Source: Bacteroidales bacterium (GTDB lineage: Bacteria; Bacteroidota; Bacteroidia; Bacteroidales; VadinHA17). From it: a stretch of 10,584 nucleotides of DNA. This document shows positions 6,949 to 10,584 of the stretch, one piece after another; position 1 is the stretch's first letter; each line of letters starts with the position of its first letter. Made by a program: the position numbers and the translations under genes. The stretch is from the NCBI GenBank assembly GCA_027451265.1, contig DAIDJT010000062.1:1-10584 (forward strand). Direction: 5' to 3'. The notes under the pieces are model-generated. The model had not been told where the DNA came from and did not search any database. It saw only the letters and a program-made list of their open reading frames with translations.

Positions 6949-7530
6949 TCAAATGTTCATCTTCTTTTTTACGGTATCGAACTCCTGCCTGACAGAGTCC
7001 TTTATATTGTCAATTGTAACCGGGTCTCCGCGCATCTCAAGCTTCTGAGCTGTGGTTTTTGCTTCGGGAAGTACAATCCACAGGATGAGGTACAGCCCCA
7101 GGCCGAATCCCCCGGCAAAGATCAGCAGGGCAAAGATGATCCTGAGTATCAGCGGATCCCAGTCGAGATAGGCGGAGATACCGGCGCATACGCCTCCGAA
7201 GACCCGCCTGTCAGGGTCACGGTACATACGCCGCTGTGATCGTGGCGGGACCTCTCCGCCAGGTTCACCGCCGCTGATTACTTCCGGTGAACCCAGTATG
7301 CCCATCACCTCTTCCACATCCTTCATGGTGATCACCTGCTTGTAGGCGTTAAGCCTTGCCTTGAAGAGCTCAGATATCCTGCCCTCGATATCGGACATTA
7401 TTTCTGATGCTCCGGGCTCACCGGAAAACTCCTTCTCCAGGCTCTTCATATACTGCCGGAGACGTTCGTAGGCATCATCGTCCACGTTGAACGCGTACCC
7501 TCCGAGATTGATGTTGACAGTTACTTTCAT
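6949..7530 (-). CDS. PspC domain membrane protein with Bacteroidota N-terminal domain
   Basis: A small inner-membrane protein of 193 residues. Residues 1-83 form the N-terminal domain also found in the neighbouring large protein (VNINLGG, DDDAYERLRQYM, DIEGRISELF, MGILGSPE). Residues 101-156 are a canonical PspC domain: RRMYRDPDRRVFGGVCAGIS, then AYLDWDPLILRIIFALLIFAG and a hydrophobic helix ending WIVLPEA. A charged ~37-residue tail follows. PspC-domain proteins are linked to envelope stress in proteobacteria; a role here is inferred from family only. The ATG at 7530 was chosen because MKVTVNINLGG is the family N-terminus. An open stretch upstream to 7662 is AT-rich, covers the promoter and has no homologous features. 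First gene of the PspC-PadR operon. Confidence 0.88.
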   Translation of the reverse strand: MKVTVNINLGGYAFNVDDDAYERLRQYMKSLEKEFSGEPGASEIMSDIEGRISELFKARLNAYKQVITMKDVEEVMGILGSPEVISGGEPGGEVPPRSQRRMYRDPDRRVFGGVCAGISAYLDWDPLILRIIFALLIFAGGFGLGLYLILWIVLPEAKTTAQKLEMRGDPVTIDNIKDSVRQEFDTVKKKMNI

Positions 7531-7576
7531 TGTATTTATTATAAGGTACCTGTTAATGCAAGTTAATTTGGTATTG

Positions 7577-7609
7577 CAAATATATAAAATAAAAATAATA
7601 CTATGCAAT
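7577..7609 (-). promoter_or_regulatory. Bacteroidota-type promoter of the PspC-PadR operon
   Basis: The minus strand reads TATATTTG (7584-7577), an exact match to TAnnTTTG, preceded 21 bases upstream by ATTG (7609-7606), a near match to the -33 TTTG. Transcription would start near 7570, leaving a leader of about 40 bases before the ATG at 7530. Confidence 0.55.
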
Positions 7610-7615
7610 ACATAG
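7601..7615. promoter_or_regulatory. Inverted repeat over the -33 element, candidate PadR operator
   Basis: CTATG-CAATA-CATAG is a perfect 5-bp dyad with a 5-base spacer; the spacer contains the -33 element of the PspC operon promoter. PadR repressors bind dyads built from ATG/CAT-type half-sites (for example ATGT-N8-ACAT), and the operon encodes a PadR protein. Position and symmetry fit autoregulation, but short AT-rich dyads also occur by chance. Confidence 0.4.
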
Positions 7616-7720
7616 AAGTAAAATTTTAAAAATATTTTTTTCAGGGTGTTTTTTGAACTCATTAACCGGCCTGTGGTCAGATAGGGGATGAATGACTAAC
7701 TTTATGAAAAAATCAGGGAT

Positions 7721-8704
7721 ATGAAAGCGTACAACTGGGGAATCATGGGGACCGGCAACATTGCCCACAAGTTTGCGCGGGCGCTGATGTTGCTTGACAA
7801 TGCGCATCTTTACGCCGTTGGTTCGCGTGACGCCGGAAGGGCTGAGGCCTTTGCTGCCGAGTTCGGTTTCAGAAAGTATTTCGGAAGTTATGAGGAAATG
7901 CTTGCTGACCCCGGGGTTGAAGTGGTTTATGTTTCATCGCCTCATACCTTACACCTTGAGCATACTCTGATGGCGCTGCGCAACGGAAAGCATGTCATCT
8001 GCGAGAAACCTATGTCGGTGACTGCCGCCGAGGTATCGAAAATGATTGATGAGGCACAGAAGAACAATCTTTTCCTGATGGAGGCGCTCTGGCCTCCGTT
8101 TCAGCCCTCTTACCTGAAGGCAGAAGAGATCATGCGGAGCGGGAAGATGGGCAGGCTTCTTCACATGAGGGGCTGTTTTGCATTTGTTTCACCGTATGAC
8201 CCGGAGCTTCGCACATACAACCTTGCCCTAGGGGGTGGTGCGCTGCTTGACATCGGGATCTACCCTGTGATGGATATTCTCCGGTACATGGGCGAGCCGG
8301 AATCAGTGACCGCCACCTCGGTTCTTGCGCCCACCGGGGCTGATGAAAGCACGGCAATGATTTTCCGGTTCAGTGATGGCCGCCTGGCAGAGGCCTGTTG
8401 CTCATTCGGAAACATGGGGGGCGTCTCCACAGAGTTCAACTGTGAGAACGGCAACCTGATACTTAAACGGGGCCGTGACCGCAATCAGCATCTAATAATC
8501 GAGCTGCCCGGAGACACTGATGACAGGATATTCACCCCTCCCGCCCAGGGCTACCAGTATGAAGCAGCCGAGGTCATGAACTGCCTTGACCACGGACTTA
8601 TGGAAAGCCCTGTTGTCCCCCTCTCCTTCAGCCTCTCGCTGGCCCGCATTCTTGACGAGGTACGCCGGAAAGCCGGCATCAGGTATCCGGGGCGTGACCG
8701 TTAA
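7721..8704 (+). CDS. Gfo/Idh/MocA-family oxidoreductase, dihydrodiol-dehydrogenase-like
   Basis: A cytoplasmic NAD(P)-dependent oxidoreductase of 327 residues, normal for the family. The N-terminal Rossmann fold shows WGIMGTGNIAHKFARAL (6-22), the substrate-side CEKPMSV with K96 (94-100), and a C-terminal alpha/beta domain opening with GGGALLDIGIYPVMDILRYMG (171-191). The D177...Y181 pair together with K96 matches the catalytic set described for dimeric dihydrodiol dehydrogenases, where Tyr replaces the His used by most relatives. Real substrates in bacteria are more likely sugars or sugar derivatives (xylose-dehydrogenase-like members exist), and none is identified here. The ATG at 7721 gives the standard N-terminus. 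It is read divergently from the PspC operon and is followed 21 bp later by the rhomboid gene, which may share its transcript. Confidence 0.88.
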   Translation: MKAYNWGIMGTGNIAHKFARALMLLDNAHLYAVGSRDAGRAEAFAAEFGFRKYFGSYEEMLADPGVEVVYVSSPHTLHLEHTLMALRNGKHVICEKPMSVTAAEVSKMIDEAQKNNLFLMEALWPPFQPSYLKAEEIMRSGKMGRLLHMRGCFAFVSPYDPELRTYNLALGGGALLDIGIYPVMDILRYMGEPESVTATSVLAPTGADESTAMIFRFSDGRLAEACCSFGNMGGVSTEFNCENGNLILKRGRDRNQHLIIELPGDTDDRIFTPPAQGYQYEAAEVMNCLDHGLMESPVVPLSFSLSLARILDEVRRKAGIRYPGRDR

Positions 8705-8725
8705 TATGACTTGCTTCCTGACCGT

Positions 8726-9445
8726 ATGACACAGGGTATATCTGCCGGTGAAAGAAAGCGGCTGTTGCTCAGCATGCTCATCCCCTTCATGCTTGTTTCG
8801 CTCATGTGGATCATGATGGGGGCCTCGCTGCTCTTTGATACGGATTTTCATTTTCTTGGTATCTTTCCCGGGAGGGTATCGGCGCTGACAGGCATCATCA
8901 CCTCTCCGTTCATTCATTCCGGCTTCAGGCACCTGTTCAACAACACCCTGCCGCTCTTCATCCTTGGCACAGCGCTCTTTTACTTCTATTCCCAGGTTTC
9001 ATTCAGGGTGTTGCTGTGGGTAACACTTCTGACGGGCCTGGCGGTATGGATAACCGGCAGACCTGCGTGGCATATCGGTGCCAGCGGCATCGTTTACGGG
9101 CTGGCTGCCTTCCTGTTTGTCAGCGGCATCATACGAAGGCACATCCCCCTGATGGCGCTGTCACTCCTTGTTGCCTTTCTCTATGGTGAGATGGTGTGGG
9201 GTATCTTTCCCGGCTTAAGGATAGACATTTCCTGGGAGTCACACATGCTTGGCGCTGCTGCCGGGGTGGTTCTTGCGGTCTGGTACAGGCATGAGGGACC
9301 CCAGAGACCTGTACCCTTCTATGAACGTGAGGAGGAGGATGAAGCCGGGGCGGATGATGAGAGCACGGACGGGCCCGGGAGTGATCCCGCGGCCGGAACA
9401 GATATCGGGTCCGGGGACAGGGGCGGAGTCGGGGCTATGGCCTGA
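8726..9445 (+). CDS. Rhomboid-family intramembrane serine protease
   Basis: A membrane-embedded protease of 239 residues that would cleave transmembrane segments of unknown partners. Six hydrophobic segments span about 12-188. Catalytic features are intact: HSGFRHLFNNTLPL (64-77), the oxyanion/His-Asn region; HIGASGIVYG (116-125) with the nucleophile S120 in GxSG; and SWESHMLGAAAG (169-180) with the catalytic H173. The ATG at 8726 is preferred to a TTG at 8711, which would add only MLPDR. The last ~45 residues are an acidic, Gly/Asp-rich low-complexity tail (YEREEEDEAGADDESTDG) facing either side of the membrane, not part of the fold. It is 21 bp from the oxidoreductase gene, and no functional link to it is evident. 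The family call is secure. Confidence 0.92.
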   Translation: MTQGISAGERKRLLLSMLIPFMLVSLMWIMMGASLLFDTDFHFLGIFPGRVSALTGIITSPFIHSGFRHLFNNTLPLFILGTALFYFYSQVSFRVLLWVTLLTGLAVWITGRPAWHIGASGIVYGLAAFLFVSGIIRRHIPLMALSLLVAFLYGEMVWGIFPGLRIDISWESHMLGAAAGVVLAVWYRHEGPQRPVPFYEREEEDEAGADDESTDGPGSDPAAGTDIGSGDRGGVGAMA

Positions 9446-9590
9446 AAAGATGCCGGGCACGGGGCCATGACCGTAACGAATGCCGGTAACGGAGTAGAGG
9501 TCAGGGCCGAAGAAAATGAGGATGGCTCTGCGAATCGAGCAAATTTATTGTTAATTTTAACGCCACTAAAACCAACCTAAAGGCCCGGTA
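9446..9590 (+). other. Intergenic spacer with two short imperfect direct repeats
   Basis: The GC-rich first half carries two imperfect copies of ATGCCGG-n2-ACGG (near 9450 and 9481) and continues the base composition of the rhomboid tail. The second half is AT-rich and probably carries the promoter of the next gene. No hairpin terminator with a T-run was found. Confidence 0.4.
9527..9559 (+). promoter_or_regulatory. Possible promoter of the glycosidase-like gene
   Basis: TAATTTTA at 9552-9559 is one base from TAnnTTTG. It is preceded 21 bases upstream by TCTG (9527-9530), a one-mismatch -33 box. The expected transcription start, near 9566, lies about 25 bases before the ATG. The elements are weak and AT-rich sequence makes chance matches likely. 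Confidence 0.3.
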
Positions 9591-10584
9591 ATGTACGTCA
9601 GAACTGGAACTCCGGCATTTGATGAGCTTATCCCGCGGATAAGCAGGTTCCTCGAACAGGATCTCCTTGAACTGAATATTGACGGAGAGAAGATAAGGGG
9701 CTACAGGTCTCCCGATGCTCGTTCCATATGGATCAGAAACTATTCTGACATGATGCGGGCCCTGCGCTACACCGAAGCAGACCTGATAAGCGTTGTAAAA
9801 CATTTTGCTGACAACCAGGCACGAAACGGCCGCATTTTCGACTACTTCACCACCTTCCCCGAGAAAATGCCCTGTGAGCGTGAGAACTGGACGAAATACG
9901 TCAGAACGCCGGTTGAGGCTGACACCGAGTTCAGGTTCATCAAGGCAGCCTGGCTGGCATGGCAGGCCACCGGTGATGATGCCTTCATCCGCAATCTCAT
10001 GCCCACATTTGAGAGAGCGCTTGCCTACGTCATGGAGGGACGATATTTTGACAGGGAGAAGTACCTGTTCCGCAGGCCATATACAATTGACACATGGGAT
10101 TTTGCATATACTGCAGGGCATCATGACTGGCTTCAGTTCCAGATAGATGATAACACCTTCTGGGGATATTTCCACGGTGACAACAGCGGGTACTACGAGG
10201 CCTTCCATTTCATGTCACACTGGTACAACATGTTCGGAGACAAGGTTCGCTCCGCGCTGTGGCGTGACCGTGCCCTCCGTCTTCGCAAGAGTCTGAACAC
10301 CCATTGCTTCAACGGATCATTCTACACCCATTTCGTGAAACAGACGCCGGTGGTGATTGATGGTGTCGACGAGGCCAGCCAGCTCAGCCTTAGCAATCCA
10401 GCCGCCATAAACAGGGGAGCTGCCTCGCCGCGCATTGCCACCGCAATCATTAACGAGTACATGACAAGGCGCGAGACCACCTCTGCATTTGCCGAGTGGT
10501 TCTCCATAGACCCCCCCTTCCCTTCAGGGATATTCGGCGATTATAAGCTGTCACGGGGCGCATATTGCAACGGTGGCATCATGC
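9591..10584 (+). CDS. Six-hairpin (alpha/alpha)6 glycosidase-like protein, 5' part
   Basis: 331 residues are visible before the right edge. No signal peptide is present (MYVRTGTPAFDELIPRISRF), so a cytoplasmic protein. It is rich in helices and in aromatic and acidic motifs spaced like those of six-hairpin glycosidases: YRSPDARSIWIRNYSDMMRA (38-57), EADTEFRFIKAAWLAWQATG (109-128), YTIDTWDFAYTAGHHDW (164-180), FHGDNSGYYEAF (194-205) and AEWFSIDPPFPSGIFGD (301-317). I recognise the fold type, not a numbered GH family, and cannot name the catalytic acids; D169, D179, D197 and E203 are candidates. The ATG at 9591 is the first start after an AT-rich spacer. Sugar hydrolysis or phosphorolysis is inferred from fold only; a glycogen-debranching-like role is possible. 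The long open frame on the opposite strand (9501-10208) is a shadow. Confidence 0.7.
   Translation, partial: MYVRTGTPAFDELIPRISRFLEQDLLELNIDGEKIRGYRSPDARSIWIRNYSDMMRALRYTEADLISVVKHFADNQARNGRIFDYFTTFPEKMPCERENWTKYVRTPVEADTEFRFIKAAWLAWQATGDDAFIRNLMPTFERALAYVMEGRYFDREKYLFRRPYTIDTWDFAYTAGHHDWLQFQIDDNTFWGYFHGDNSGYYEAFHFMSHWYNMFGDKVRSALWRDRALRLRKSLNTHCFNGSFYTHFVKQTPVVIDGVDEASQLSLSNPAAINRGAASPRIATAIINEYMTRRETTSAFAEWFSIDPPFPSGIFGDYKLSRGAYCNGGIM

Larger units (their letters stand above)
7531..7720. other. AT-rich divergent intergenic region
   Basis: A 190-bp spacer between the divergently read PspC operon and the oxidoreductase gene, visibly richer in A/T than the flanking genes, especially 7540-7655. 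It holds the operon promoter and a dyad (both listed), and a 12-bp AT palindrome AAAAATATTTTT at 7628-7639. On the plus strand a TAACTTTA at 7697-7704 could be a -7 box for the oxidoreductase, but no convincing -33 partner was found. No small gene or RNA is evident. Confidence 0.7.

Noticed and set aside
7531..7662. Upstream in-frame extension (44 codons) of the small PspC protein
   Set aside because: AT-rich, low-complexity translation; covers the best promoter and dyad; family N-terminus starts at MKVTVNINLGG.
8711..8725. TTG start for the rhomboid protein
   Set aside because: Adds only five residues; the ATG at 8726 is a commoner start and leads into the usual short basic N-terminus.
9501..10208. 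235-codon open frame on the minus strand opposite the glycosidase-like gene
   Set aside because: Its protein has no recognisable motif, while the plus-strand frame carries dense glycosidase-like motifs over the same bases.

Overview
The window looks like a chromosomal stretch from a member of the Bacteroidota, probably from a metagenome assembly. Three things point there. The L-glutamate-gamma-semialdehyde dehydrogenase is of the Bacteroidota kind. A PspC/PadR module carries the N-terminal domain typical of Bacteroidota PspC proteins. Upstream regions lack clear Shine-Dalgarno sequences but carry TTTG / TAnnTTTG-like promoter elements. No tRNA, rRNA, insertion sequence, CRISPR array or phage gene was seen. 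The genes are ordinary housekeeping and envelope-stress genes. The unusual material lies in the spaces between them, in domain arrangement and at the left edge.

Layout. Positions 1-1418 (minus) hold the 5' part of pruA; its last ~45 visible codons switch to a different aldehyde dehydrogenase family and codon usage, so the left edge is probably a chimera. Positions 1502-3487 and 3687-5183 (both minus) are two monovalent cation/proton antiporters, KefB/KefC-like and NhaP2-like, separated by a 37-bp tandem repeat of about 4-5 units. Positions 5309-7530 (minus) form a three-gene operon: a small PspC protein, a PadR-family repressor and a large membrane protein that shares the PspC protein's N-terminal domain. 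It has a good promoter upstream, a dyad that could be the repressor's operator, and a rho-independent terminator at its end. The U-tract of that terminator is also the -33 element of the nhaP2-like promoter.

On the plus strand after an AT-rich divergent spacer come a Gfo/Idh/MocA oxidoreductase (7721-8704), a rhomboid protease (8726-9445) and the 5' part of a large cytoplasmic six-hairpin-type glycosidase-like protein (9591 to the right edge).

How they fit together. The minus-strand half has a common theme of envelope and ion homeostasis: two RCK-domain antiporters for K+/Na+ and pH balance, and a PadR-controlled PspC membrane-stress module. PruA supplies glutamate from proline and may or may not belong to that theme. 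The plus-strand genes have no evident shared pathway beyond possible carbohydrate metabolism for the oxidoreductase and the glycosidase-like protein. I see no clear new defence or mobile system. The best candidates for something undescribed are the split PspC architecture with its putative operator and the 37-bp repeat derived from a gene end.
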